From Paenibacillus hamazuiensis (lineage in GTDB: Bacteria > Bacillota > Bacilli > Paenibacillales > NBRC-103111), in NCBI RefSeq assembly GCF_023276405.1, contig NZ_JALRMO010000001.1:5208001-5272000 (forward strand): a stretch of DNA of 64,000 bases, given 5' to 3'. Under the pieces are notes generated by a model. It had not been told where the DNA came from, ran no database searches, and saw only the letters and a list, made by a program, of their open reading frames with translations. Made by a program: the position numbers and the translations under genes. Position 1 is the stretch's first letter. Each line of letters begins with the position of its first letter. This document shows positions 42,204-51,438 of this stretch, in pieces.

Positions 42204-42247
42204 AAAAGCATGCTTGCGTCATGGCTTCATGACACAAACATGCTTTT
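42204..42247 (-). terminator. Two-stem terminator of the PLD operon
   Basis: Outer arms AAAAGCATG (42204-42212) and CATGCTTTT (42239-42247) enclose an inner stem GTCATG-GCTT-CATGAC (42218-42233). On the minus strand it ends TTTTGTTG. Confidence 0.6.
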
Positions 42248-42288
42248 GCCGGTAGTACAATCCGTATCAGGTTAGCTCCCATCAACGC

Positions 42289-42377
42289 CTAGGGCAGTTT
42301 GTCCGCGTCAGGATCGAACCAGTGGGTCCAGGCGTAATTCGCGTTTGCGTCGTCCCGTGTCAACCCTTTGGTTCCGT
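42289..42377 (-). pseudogene. Frameshifted C-terminal tail of the phospholipase D-like gene
   Basis: Immediately after the TAA at 42378-42380 another frame codes a plausible tail with NGTKGLTRDDANANYAW and THWFDPDADKLP, ending in TAG at 42289. Adding a single C in the CCTC-TGTTAAAC segment near 42383-42386 would fuse it to the main frame as ...ETSLLLNGTKGL. This indicates a one-base deletion, or a sequencing error, in the last 5% of the gene. Confidence 0.75.
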
Positions 42378-44048
42378 TTAACAGAGGCTCGTTTCGAGGT
42401 CGGAGGAATCATAAACCATGGCCGAGGGAGGCAGGTTCAGCCAATGCCGCAGCCCGGCGGCTATGTCGACGAATTGTGCATGAGGCAGGCCGAGATGTTT
42501 GCGCCAAAGCGCTATCCGCAGGTCGCGGGCGAACCTTCCTCCCGCCGCACGTTCGAGCGGTTCCTCCGTAATGCCCGCCATAATCTCGGTATCGTAAGTG
42601 TATCCGCGGTCGTCGCAATTGGCGGAGCCGACAGCGACGTACTCATCGTCGAATATCCAGAGCTTCGAATGGACAAAGTCGCCGCACCACGGTCTGCGCC
42701 CCGGATCCTTCGTTTCTTTCAGGCTGAACATGCGCCACTTTTTGCGCCCCGGATCGACCTTTGCAAAGTCTGTACGAAATTCGTTTCGAACGCCTATCAA
42801 GTAGGGAAATTCGTTATCTTGAATGATATTGCTGTGCTCGAAATGATACGAATTGCTCATCAGGATGAGCAGAAATTTGAAGCCGGGCTCCTTCAGCTTT
42901 GCAACCAGCGCCTCCTTCGCACGCCGGCTGACCAGGTATTGATCCTCGACATAAATGTACTCCCGCGCGTTGGCGATGCCGTTCTTGACGAGCTGCCAGG
43001 CGGACTGGTCGGGGTATTTAAATTTATAAGAATCCCCGGGTTTGAATTTCGTCAGATCGGGAAACGTTCTTCCAATGGAAACGAGCATCCTTCTCGTCTT
43101 GACTTTGCCTCCCGGCACAGTACACGTATCCATGACTTCCGACCGCAAGCCTGCGACACGCGAAAAATCCTGCCTGACATCGTCCGCAGTCATTTGGAAT
43201 TTGGCTTTATCGAGCGCAGGCGTTGCCGGATGATCCAACCATCGGTCGCGGAAAACGGCAAGGGCTGCCGCTGCGGACGGACCGTTCAAACGGATGTGTA
43301 CGTCATGGAGGGGACTCACTCCGCCCACATCAACCCGTGAAATGTGCAAGTCCATTCCGCCGAGGAAAGCCACAAGTCCGCGATCGCCGCTGACGACGAC
43401 GAGCTTCTGGTGGTGAGCGTTAGGACCTCGAACGGGCAGATCGGCCGGAACCAGACGTCCGTCCTCCAGGGCGGCGCCGTTCGGCAGACTGTTGATGAAG
43501 TCGGCTATCGCCTTGTTATCGCCATCTTTGCCCTTGAACGGCGTGTTCCAAAACAAACCGCGGACCTGCGCTTTCGTTTTTCTCAAGTAGTCCTGAAGAA
43601 GCGTATTCGCCGGGGGCTCGCCGCCCGGCTGATTTTTCATCCGGGTCCAAGGCAGGACGTGCCATCCAACCAGATAGATGCGATGGTCGGGCGAAACGGC
43701 GGACGCAAGAGCTTCGGCGATGTCGTCGAACGCGCAGCGGCCATAGATGTAAGGTACGACCACATTTCCTGAAGAAGGAGCGGGAGCGCCTTCAAACCAT
43801 TTCAGGGCATTTTCACTTAGCTTCTTCAGCTTCTTGCTTTCATTTGGCCATCCGATATCGATCCCTTGATGGGGAAGTTTGACGATTTCGGCGGCGTCCG
43901 TGCTGCAGCTGTTTGCGAACGGCTGGCCCGGCGGCGCAATCCGGCTTGAGGCCGGTACCGGCGGCGGCACGGGCCGTTTCGGCGGTGTGACAGCACCGGG
44001 AACAGATTTTGCCGGCGAAGCCGGGGCGACAATGTCTTTATCCCCCAT
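42378..44048 (-). CDS. Phospholipase D-like protein (two HKD motifs)
   Basis: The 556-residue protein has a Pro-rich N-terminus (~15-45) without a signal peptide. The first HKD-like motif is H213-Q-K215 with the Asp displaced by two residues (VVVSGD), followed by FLGGMDL. The second, canonical motif is VHSKLWIFDDEYVAVGSANCDDRG near residue 459 (HxKx4D...GSxN). The enzyme would hydrolyse or transfer phosphodiesters of phospholipids or nucleic acids. Its ATG touches the stop of the upstream 1007-residue gene with no gap. The frame ends early through an apparent one-base deletion (see 42289-42377); the catalytic parts are intact. Confidence 0.87.
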   Translation of the reverse strand: MGDKDIVAPASPAKSVPGAVTPPKRPVPPPVPASSRIAPPGQPFANSCSTDAAEIVKLPHQGIDIGWPNESKKLKKLSENALKWFEGAPAPSSGNVVVPYIYGRCAFDDIAEALASAVSPDHRIYLVGWHVLPWTRMKNQPGGEPPANTLLQDYLRKTKAQVRGLFWNTPFKGKDGDNKAIADFINSLPNGAALEDGRLVPADLPVRGPNAHHQKLVVVSGDRGLVAFLGGMDLHISRVDVGGVSPLHDVHIRLNGPSAAAALAVFRDRWLDHPATPALDKAKFQMTADDVRQDFSRVAGLRSEVMDTCTVPGGKVKTRRMLVSIGRTFPDLTKFKPGDSYKFKYPDQSAWQLVKNGIANAREYIYVEDQYLVSRRAKEALVAKLKEPGFKFLLILMSNSYHFEHSNIIQDNEFPYLIGVRNEFRTDFAKVDPGRKKWRMFSLKETKDPGRRPWCGDFVHSKLWIFDDEYVAVGSANCDDRGYTYDTEIMAGITEEPLERAAGGRFARDLRIALWRKHLGLPHAQFVDIAAGLRHWLNLPPSAMVYDSSDLETSLC

Positions 44049-47000
44049 TTAATCCTCCACAGGCACTTGCAAGCCGGTTGCGGGGTCATATTTGACCTCT
44101 ACGGCCACGACTTGGTCCGTCGGCAGTATTTCCGTCCAGAAATCGACGACCTCGAACTCATTCAGCGGATCGGCGCGGAAGCCCGCAGCCAGAGGATCGA
44201 ACCCGCGCTCAAAAATCCGCTCGGCCGGCAAATAAGCGATCGACCGTTCCTGTCCGGCCGCACCCGTATCGCCTGCCGGCTCGGATACCTGCTCGCTGAC
44301 AAGTTTTCGGCTCTTCTCCCACTTGGCATGCACTTCGTCGACCAGCTTGAACAGCGCCTCTTTGTTGGTCAGTCCCTGAAGCTCCGTCTCGCTGCCGGCA
44401 TACGGCGCGTCCAGCCCGGCGGTACCCTCGACTTGCGACAGCATCAGCCATTCCAAAGCCTCCCGTTCCTTGCCCGGGCGGATCGGGATCACCGCTTTAA
44501 CCCAAGGCGCGTTCAAGAATGCGTTGCGCAGATTGTCGCCGTCAAGCTGCAGAAGCCATCCCAGCGAGGAACCGAGGCGCGCCGGTTCGGAATCTTGGGT
44601 GATGAGATAATTGTCGGGACGGCCCTCGCCTCCCCAGCTCACGGTGTCGTCCTCTTCGAGCGTACCTAACGTTCGGCCGCGCGAGGCGAACGACTTCGCC
44701 TTCTGAAGAACGGCGCTAAGCTTGACGTGCTTGTTCAGTGCGGCGATGCTCGTCGCATTCATGCGCTTCACCGGCACCGAATGGCCCAGATCCTGCGTCG
44801 ATCGGTGCAGACGCGGCTGCCACCATTCCGGAGCTACGAAATAAAGCATGCGATCGATCTCAAAGATCGACTTGAGCAGCTCGGAGCGGATATGGGCGAG
44901 CTCGCGGGTTGCCGATACGCTCCATGCTTCCCGCATCAGTTTGGCGATCAGACTGCGAAAAATGACCGTCCGCTCCTCCTCGCGCAAATCCTCGGTTTTC
45001 CGCGAACGTATGTCGGCGGCCATCTTTACGCGCTCCTGAACATTTTGGATAAACTCCTTCTTCATCACATTGGCTTTCTCGATGTCGAGCTGTTTATTTT
45101 TTTCGACGTTGGCGGCGTTGGCGTTTTTTATGCTGTTGATGTAATCGGCGGTCGGCTCCAGAGCGATGCGCGCTTGAAACTCGATGACCTCGCCGGGAGT
45201 CACTTTGCCGCGGTCAATGACGAGCTCAATGGTGCCTTCGGCCGGGTTAAGCAGCTTGGCGCGCCAGTTCAGGTTCTGTCCGTTGCGCCCGAGCCAGCGG
45301 ATCGGGATGTCGCCTGTGGCCGAGCCGTCCGCATTGCGAACGAACTCATCGTCGAGACCTTTAAGCTGCTCGACCGCCGATGCCAGCTGGTAGCCGTTCG
45401 GCAAGCCGATCTTGTACTGCTGAATAATTTTGTTGACGGTGTTGACACCGTACGACTTATCCTCCGGCTCGTCGTCGCCGAACAGATCGTCGATAACCTC
45501 CTTCACCCCGACGGCGACAATCGCGCCCGGCACGCTCGCGACGGCGAAGCCGGCCGCCCCGGCGGCGATTGTGGCCGTAACGTTGCTGCGTTGACCCGGA
45601 TTCGGAACGACCAGATCGATGTTCATCACCTGTAAGAGCCCCTTCGGCTCGGGCTGTATCGGTAAGGCGGTATACGGCGACAGGTCCGCCTTGGACGCCA
45701 GATGCACGAGCTCGGCGACGCCGAGCGCCGCCCCGGGGTCATCGACGTAGACCTGCCAGCAAAGCTGCGTTCCGGCATCCTGGACCTGAACGCCGACCTG
45801 CCGCATCTTGCGGCGCAGCTCATAGTTGGCCAGTTTTCCGGTGTCGTTGGAGATGACGTATCTCTTCGAGCGCGTATCGGTAACTTCAGTCACGGTTTTG
45901 AAAACCGACTTGAAGTTGTTGCGGATTTCGCTGGAAAGCTTGGCGCTTTGTTGACGCATGCGGCGATGGTTTTCCTCCCGCGCGATCTTCTGCGTCTGCT
46001 GGTTGGAAATGTCGCCTCCCGCTTCGATGCTGACGATCAGGATGTTCACGCCGCCTTCCACCGAAGATCCCATCTTGGTATCATTCAGATTCTCTTTTTT
46101 AAGCGCCTGCGAGATTTCCTCCTCGTCCGTGGTCTGGGTATCGGTCCGCAGCACGGTTTCCGAGAATTGCTCGAAGCTTTTTTCGACCAACGTACGCCGC
46201 GTAGCGATCTCATACAGCTCGGTCGTAGCTCCGGGACTGAGCCAAATATGTTCGACCGGCGGCCCGAGGAAGGTGTCGAACTCGAAAAAGTACTGCCGAT
46301 AAAGGTGCAAAATTCCGATCGGCGAAAACACGGCCTCGCGCCCGGCAAGCGGGGACAAATAAGCCGGGTCCAGCGAACGGATCACCTCCGCGGTGGACTG
46401 TATTTTCACCGCATTAAGAAAAAGTGCGGCGAGCCGTTTCGGATTGTTCCTCGAAAGCTCGTCCAAATAACGGGTGACAAAGATCTCCTTGTTCAAAATA
46501 TATTCGAAGAAGGTTTCCATATTTTGGGATTGTTCGCCGTTAAACAACGTCATCGCCCGGCTCAAATATTCATGCATCGGCTCAGGCTTCGGTTGCGGTT
46601 CGTAGCGCAGTTCGCGCATCCATTTCAGGAAATAACCCGCCGCCTCTTGAAACAGGGAGCGAAGGGTCTCGGTTGTGAACTTGTTTTGGAAATGCGCGCT
46701 CCAGAAAGACTCCTTCTCATCGGGATACTGCAAAATTTCTTTGATGAGATAAGTCTGAATAGAGCGAAGGACCAGGCTGTCGATCTCCGCAGCCGGCGCG
46801 AATTGGACGGCGTCAGGGTTTTTCTCAAACGGATCCCGACCTATCGCCCGCTCGATTTGCGGAACAAAGTGGTCAAAAAGCATCCCCCATTCACGGGTAT
46901 CGCGCTGCGGCGGTACGAGATCTATTTCGTGCGGGAAGGCGGGCATTTGCAGGGCAACGTTGCCCCGATCCGATGTAAGCCGGGATTTCCAGCCGATCAG

Positions 47001-47072
47001 CGGCTGATACACCCCGTAAAGCTCGCTTGCATAAGGCAGCGCGCCGTTAAACTTGGCAAAGTTCATCCTCAT
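44049..47072 (-). CDS. Large protein of unknown function, PLD-linked
   Basis: I do not recognise a family for this 1007-residue protein. It opens MRMNFAKFNGALPYASELYG and has no signal peptide. Residues ~300-420 are charged and helical, with EEEISQALKKEN and a Gln/Arg-rich QKIAREENHRRMRQQ segment. One hydrophobic stretch (~490-520, AAGAAGFAVASVPGAIVAVG) could insert in a membrane. A second helical region (~645-720) is rich in Lys/Glu/Arg. The C-terminal third has WGGEGRPDNYLITQDSEPAR and LGWLLQLDGDN. The start follows GGAGGG. It is translationally adjacent to the PLD gene, so the two probably work together. Confidence 0.75.
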   Translation of the reverse strand: MRMNFAKFNGALPYASELYGVYQPLIGWKSRLTSDRGNVALQMPAFPHEIDLVPPQRDTREWGMLFDHFVPQIERAIGRDPFEKNPDAVQFAPAAEIDSLVLRSIQTYLIKEILQYPDEKESFWSAHFQNKFTTETLRSLFQEAAGYFLKWMRELRYEPQPKPEPMHEYLSRAMTLFNGEQSQNMETFFEYILNKEIFVTRYLDELSRNNPKRLAALFLNAVKIQSTAEVIRSLDPAYLSPLAGREAVFSPIGILHLYRQYFFEFDTFLGPPVEHIWLSPGATTELYEIATRRTLVEKSFEQFSETVLRTDTQTTDEEEISQALKKENLNDTKMGSSVEGGVNILIVSIEAGGDISNQQTQKIAREENHRRMRQQSAKLSSEIRNNFKSVFKTVTEVTDTRSKRYVISNDTGKLANYELRRKMRQVGVQVQDAGTQLCWQVYVDDPGAALGVAELVHLASKADLSPYTALPIQPEPKGLLQVMNIDLVVPNPGQRSNVTATIAAGAAGFAVASVPGAIVAVGVKEVIDDLFGDDEPEDKSYGVNTVNKIIQQYKIGLPNGYQLASAVEQLKGLDDEFVRNADGSATGDIPIRWLGRNGQNLNWRAKLLNPAEGTIELVIDRGKVTPGEVIEFQARIALEPTADYINSIKNANAANVEKNKQLDIEKANVMKKEFIQNVQERVKMAADIRSRKTEDLREEERTVIFRSLIAKLMREAWSVSATRELAHIRSELLKSIFEIDRMLYFVAPEWWQPRLHRSTQDLGHSVPVKRMNATSIAALNKHVKLSAVLQKAKSFASRGRTLGTLEEDDTVSWGGEGRPDNYLITQDSEPARLGSSLGWLLQLDGDNLRNAFLNAPWVKAVIPIRPGKEREALEWLMLSQVEGTAGLDAPYAGSETELQGLTNKEALFKLVDEVHAKWEKSRKLVSEQVSEPAGDTGAAGQERSIAYLPAERIFERGFDPLAAGFRADPLNEFEVVDFWTEILPTDQVVAVEVKYDPATGLQVPVED

Positions 47073-47577
47073 GAACTCATCCCTCCAATGTATTCGATTG
47101 AGCGCAGGTTCTTTTCAAGGTCCGGTACTCAAAGGGGCATACGGAGACGGCAGGACGTTGCGATTGCAGGTTTATCGATCACCTCCCGGATCGACGGACT
47201 TCGCCGGAGTGCGGCAAGACCGGCATTGATATCGTAGCGGTAGACGAAAAGTAAACGGTTCAGTGCGTGATGACGGCAGGATTATATTTATCCGAGGTTG
47301 AGTTCGTGTTGACGAAGGGCGGCGTGAACGCCGATCTGTGCCAGAGGTCTCTAAAGATGGGAGAGTGTATACTGAAGTAGCAAGGATGGGATGGTAGCTG
47401 CATGCGACCGAGAAACCAAGGAGTATGGTTAAAAATGTACAAACGTATCGTAGCATAAATTAGACAGGTTTTCCATAATTAGCGATGCGGATATTTTCCG
47501 CGGCATGAGGTCGGCTTGGATGAATCCATTTGTCACGGGAGGGGGTCCCCCTCCCGCCGCCCCCCAAAAACTTCCCT
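47073..47577. other. Gene-free stretch with a GC palindrome
   Basis: The ~505-base gap holds the upstream region of the 1007-residue gene and, at 47537-47555, the perfect 19-base palindrome GGGAGGGGG-T-CCCCCTCCC, 22 bases past the gerC stop, perhaps its terminator although it lacks a T-tract. No convincing open frame is present on either strand. Confidence 0.5.
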
Positions 47578-48687
47578 CTATTTCATCGTTCCCATGGCTG
47601 CAACGGTCGCTTGAACCCGCACGTTCACATCCGCCTTCGACAGTGCCTCTCCCCAGTGGTCCTGAACCGGCTTCCAGTGCGCATATTCGTAGGCGCGGGC
47701 ATACAAACCAAGCCCGATCGGATCGATCTGGGCTTTTTGAATTTTGGCGATCAACCGGTCAAACCGTTGCTCCATCTGCCGCGCAATATCCTGTTCCAGC
47801 TTCTCCGCCTCTTTCCTGACGTCGAGCGGAAACAGGCGCTCCGTCAAAATGACCCGCAGCTTGACGTCGATGTCGAATTTGAACTTGCCCTCCGAGTAAC
47901 CCGCTTTCGTTTTGACCGATATGTCTTGCGCGTTAAAGCTGTACGCGTTGTCGGGGAAAATATCCCCGGAGGGTTGATCCGCCGCCCTGAATGTAAACGG
48001 GAACTCTCCCTTCGTCTCGTGCTGTATAATGCGAAGCAGCCTGTTTTCGTCGGGGCCGATCGAAAGCTTGTACCTTCCCGCCTCATCGAGCAGCGCAGAG
48101 CCGGTAACGATCAATCTGCCGTCCTTGCGCATCTCAGTTACAACTGCGGTCATCCCTTTTTCCTGAGCGGCCCGCCGCAGTTCATGAAGCGGTGTTTTCG
48201 TACAAATATTGCGGGAGCAGGCGGTATCGATCAGCTTGGATATATAAAGCGGGAGACGGGGCTTATCCGCCGGCGTGAATCTCACGACTTCGTGGGCGGG
48301 GCCGTCCACCATGACGACCCTTGCATTCACCGTGTTTTTGGGATCCCGCAAATACGGCTCAAGCAGCCTGAACCATCCTTCGTGCTGCATCACGCGTTTA
48401 CCGATCAGCAGCGCCTGCGTTTTCCCTCCTGCGGTCAGAGCCATAAACGTTTTATCGTCCTCATCCCTCGATTTTCGCAGCGTTACCGCTTGTGACATAT
48501 ACTCTTCTTCCTTGATTTTCGCCTCTCTGCTGAAAACCGGACTGGACGTCGTAAACACAAGGTTATTGTTCCCATCGAGATCGATGCTGACCAGCAGCGA
48601 TAAAGAGATATTTTCGATGTCCACTTTATCCGTGCATCCGGCAGTCAGCAAAGCCAGCGCCGCAAGCCCGGCGATTAGTCTCATCAT
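47578..48687 (-). CDS. gerC: Ger(x)C-family spore germination lipoprotein
   Basis: The 369-residue protein has a lipobox (LALLTAGCTDKVDIEN, Cys ~18) and the GerAC/GerKC fold: ISLSLLVSIDLDGNNN, TFMALTAGGKTQALLIGKRV, DGRLIVTGSALLDEAGRYK, then a C-terminal three-helix part. GerC subunits of nutrient receptors sit outside the spore inner membrane. The ATG at 48687 overlaps the gerB stop by four bases. The symbol names the subunit class, not a specific receptor. Confidence 0.92.
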   Translation of the reverse strand: MMRLIAGLAALALLTAGCTDKVDIENISLSLLVSIDLDGNNNLVFTTSSPVFSREAKIKEEEYMSQAVTLRKSRDEDDKTFMALTAGGKTQALLIGKRVMQHEGWFRLLEPYLRDPKNTVNARVVMVDGPAHEVVRFTPADKPRLPLYISKLIDTACSRNICTKTPLHELRRAAQEKGMTAVVTEMRKDGRLIVTGSALLDEAGRYKLSIGPDENRLLRIIQHETKGEFPFTFRAADQPSGDIFPDNAYSFNAQDISVKTKAGYSEGKFKFDIDVKLRVILTERLFPLDVRKEAEKLEQDIARQMEQRFDRLIAKIQKAQIDPIGLGLYARAYEYAHWKPVQDHWGEALSKADVNVRVQATVAAMGTMK

Positions 48688-49784
48688 CCGGCCCTCCACC
48701 TCCTGATCTTCTCGAAGCCAGCGGCATAGACAAGCAGTAAAACCGGAAATACATACAGGACGACCGTCGCCGCATTGCCCAACATGTTCGACCATTCGTC
48801 GGACTGATTCCATGTCGGCATGACCACCGCCGTACATACGACGGCGAGCGCAAAATAAACGAGCGCGTAAGGGCTGTGATCCTGCTTGTTCAGCATTTGG
48901 CCGGTCGAAAAAACCGCGCAATAAATATAGGCGTTCCACGACCGGGACACGACTATCAAATAAAGAGCCAGAAAGATCATATCGACCCGCTCCAGAAAAC
49001 GAAATTCGATCGTCTTGAGCATGCTCATCAGCGGTTGGTTCAAAGACGTGATTCCATCGGGAGTGTAATACACAAAGCAAATGACGGTCGTGTACAAATA
49101 CAAAAGCATCGTCAGCGTGTTGGCAATCACCAACCCGCGAAAGGCATATTGCTTTTTCTGCAGAAACGGGTAAATAAAAAACAGGATCTCATTGCCGGCA
49201 AAAGCGAACACCGTCTTCGGCAAACCGCTCATAACGGGCCCCCAGCCTTCTTTGAGCAGCGGAAGCAGATGAATCCAGTGCCACTGCCTTGACGTCACCA
49301 AAAAAAGAAACGGCATCCACAGCATGATGTACAGCACGAATTCGGTATACCTTGCCAGAACGCGAAGCCCATGACGGATAAGAAGATAACCCGGGACCGC
49401 AAACAAAAGCACGATTAAATACTGCGATGTTTTCGTCAAAAACCATGCTTTGACAAAAAGCATCGTATTGATCATGATGATCCATCCGAAAAAGGCGAAA
49501 TAGGCAATAAACGGAAGCAGAAGCAGCCTGCCCAGCCATTTGCCGAACAAGTGTTTAAGCAGGTCCGGAAGCGTGTAGTCCGGATATTTTCTGAGCGTCA
49601 GCAGGATGACCCAGCCCGATAACAAATTGATCAGCCACGCGATCGGAATGTCCATCCATCCGTCCGTTCCGGCCTTTTCGGCGAGCGTCCGCGGCAGGGA
49701 AAAGATTCCGGTGGCGAGCTGCGTCCCTTGGATCAGAAAAATGTATTGCATCAAAGTAATTTCATTGAATGCGTATTTTCTCAT
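48684..49784 (-). CDS. gerB: GerB-type spore germination permease
   Basis: The 366-residue protein has ten predicted membrane helices of the APC-like GerAB/endospore germination permease family. Landmarks are the N-terminal ITLMQYIFLIQGTQLATGIFSLPRTLAEKAG (in parts) and IPIAWLINLLSGWVI, then PDLLKHLFGKW. It binds germinant in the inner membrane of the spore. It overlaps both neighbours by four bases. Confidence 0.93.
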   Translation of the reverse strand: MRKYAFNEITLMQYIFLIQGTQLATGIFSLPRTLAEKAGTDGWMDIPIAWLINLLSGWVILLTLRKYPDYTLPDLLKHLFGKWLGRLLLLPFIAYFAFFGWIIMINTMLFVKAWFLTKTSQYLIVLLFAVPGYLLIRHGLRVLARYTEFVLYIMLWMPFLFLVTSRQWHWIHLLPLLKEGWGPVMSGLPKTVFAFAGNEILFFIYPFLQKKQYAFRGLVIANTLTMLLYLYTTVICFVYYTPDGITSLNQPLMSMLKTIEFRFLERVDMIFLALYLIVVSRSWNAYIYCAVFSTGQMLNKQDHSPYALVYFALAVVCTAVVMPTWNQSDEWSNMLGNAATVVLYVFPVLLLVYAAGFEKIRRWRAG

Positions 49785-51340
49785 GAACCGTCCCCCTTCG
49801 GACGAGTATCGCCGAACCGTACGTCCTGAATCGGCCTCGCGCTTTTGGGGCGGATCGTCATTTTTTTCAGAGGAAACCGGATAAACGTGTCTTTCATATC
49901 CGCCCAGCGAAACGGCGCCAAGGGGCTTCCGTAAGGGGTTCCGAGCGATTCGAGCGCCGTCAGATGGGCAGCCAGGGTCATGAAGCCGATCACGATGCCT
50001 ATGAACCCGAACAGCGAAGCCATCAGCATCATCGGAAAACGCAGCAGCCTGACCGCCGTCCCCATGTCGTAGCTCGGAAGAATAAAGGAAGCGATGGCCG
50101 TCGACGCCACTACAATCACCATAATGTTGCTGACGATGCCGGCCTGGACGGCCGCCTGGCCGACGACGATGCCTCCCACGATGCCGATCGTCTGCCCGAT
50201 CGGCGCAGGGAGCCGAATACCGGCCTCGCGCATCATTTCGAGCGTTATTTCCATCAGCACCGCTTCCAGAAGCGGCGGGAACGGAACGCTCGCCCTCGAT
50301 TCGGCTATCGACAGCAGCAATTGAAGCGGGATAATTTCGTAGTTAAACGAGATCACCGCAATGTAAAGAGCCGGCAGCAGCAGCGCGATCATAAAAGCGG
50401 TAAAGCGGAGCAGGCGTATAAACGACGCGATCTCCCAACGCGTACTGTAATCGTCCACACTCTGGAAAAAAGCGGTAAATGTGGCCGGAGCAATGATCAC
50501 GCTGGGAGAACGGTCCACTACAACGACGAAACGTCCCTGCAGCAGCTGCGATGCCGCCGAATCCGGACGCTCCGTCGTGATGAATTGGGGGAACGGCGAA
50601 TACGGATTATCCTCAATATATTGGGCCAATTCCCCCGTATTGATCACGTCATCCACTTCGACTTTTTCAATTCTCGTTTCCAGCTCCCCAAGCACTTCCG
50701 GATGAGCGACGTCCTCCAGATACATAATCCACACTTTCGACTTCCCGCGCCGGCCCACCGTATGTTCCTTGATTCGAAGCTCGTTGTTCGGCACATACCT
50801 GCGAAGGAGAGCGATATTTTGCATCCCGGTTTCGACAAAGCCCTGATGCGCGCCTTTCAGCGAGCTTTCCAGCTGGGGATCTTCAATCGCGCGCTGCGGC
50901 CAGCCCTGCGTATCGTAAATCCGCGCTTGCTGCTGTCCCTCCAGGAACAACACGCTTTTTCCGACAAGAATGGCGGACTCTACGTCGGCCCATGACGAGG
51001 CGATACCGACGCCGCTGATTGCCGGTACCGGCATGCCCTGGTCCTTACCGGGAGAGGCGTTTAACAGCGGACGCAGTATGTTGTTGTTAATTGCGTTTTT
51101 ATCGGACAATCCGTCCAAATAAAGCAAGGCAGCCGGCGTCTTCCGCTCTCCGGCGGCAAACCGGTAAACGATCAGGTCCGGAGAGGCCGGGAACAGCCGC
51201 CTGGCTTCCTCGATATTTTGAGATAAATCGGAATGAAGCGTCTTGTTTTCCGCTGCCGGATTTTTCGGCGGATTTGCTTGTCTTCGCTCCTGTTTCGGGC
51301 GGTTCCGTCCGCTTGTCAGGAATCTGAGGAAAAAGAGCAT
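49781..51340 (-). CDS. gerA: GerA-type spore germination protein
   Basis: The ~519-residue protein has the GerAA/KA layout: an N-terminal soluble domain (SPDLIVYRFAAGERKTPAALLYLDGLSDK, in parts; KVWIMYLEDVAHPEVLGEL), the ITTERPDSAASQLLQGRFVVVVDRSPSVIIAPATFTAFFQ region (in parts) and a membrane domain with FNYEIIPLQLLLSIAESRASVPFPP. GerA subunits oligomerise into ion channels that release potassium during germination. I placed the start at ATG 51340 (MLFFLRFLTSG); 34 residues upstream of it are open to 51442 and overlap the MFS gene. Which start is used is uncertain. Confidence 0.88.
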   Translation of the reverse strand: MLFFLRFLTSGRNRPKQERRQANPPKNPAAENKTLHSDLSQNIEEARRLFPASPDLIVYRFAAGERKTPAALLYLDGLSDKNAINNNILRPLLNASPGKDQGMPVPAISGVGIASSWADVESAILVGKSVLFLEGQQQARIYDTQGWPQRAIEDPQLESSLKGAHQGFVETGMQNIALLRRYVPNNELRIKEHTVGRRGKSKVWIMYLEDVAHPEVLGELETRIEKVEVDDVINTGELAQYIEDNPYSPFPQFITTERPDSAASQLLQGRFVVVVDRSPSVIIAPATFTAFFQSVDDYSTRWEIASFIRLLRFTAFMIALLLPALYIAVISFNYEIIPLQLLLSIAESRASVPFPPLLEAVLMEITLEMMREAGIRLPAPIGQTIGIVGGIVVGQAAVQAGIVSNIMVIVVASTAIASFILPSYDMGTAVRLLRFPMMLMASLFGFIGIVIGFMTLAAHLTALESLGTPYGSPLAPFRWADMKDTFIRFPLKKMTIRPKSARPIQDVRFGDTRPKGDGS

Positions 51341-51438
51341 GGTTGAGTGATCCCCCGCTGCGAGTATGTTCCTTATTTCCTCATAATGGACATCCGACAA
51401 AAATTTAAACCTCGGATGCGGCGACGCTGGCAACTTCA

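Noticed and set aside
45702-47237. A 511-codon open frame antisense to the 1007-residue gene
   Set aside because: Composition is typical of an antisense shadow (Arg, Leu, His, Gln), with no ribosome site and no domain. The minus-strand frame has a good start and operon context.
47172-47456. Possible small gene in the gap before gerC
   Set aside because: The frame has no ribosome site, no conserved pattern and an unlikely composition.
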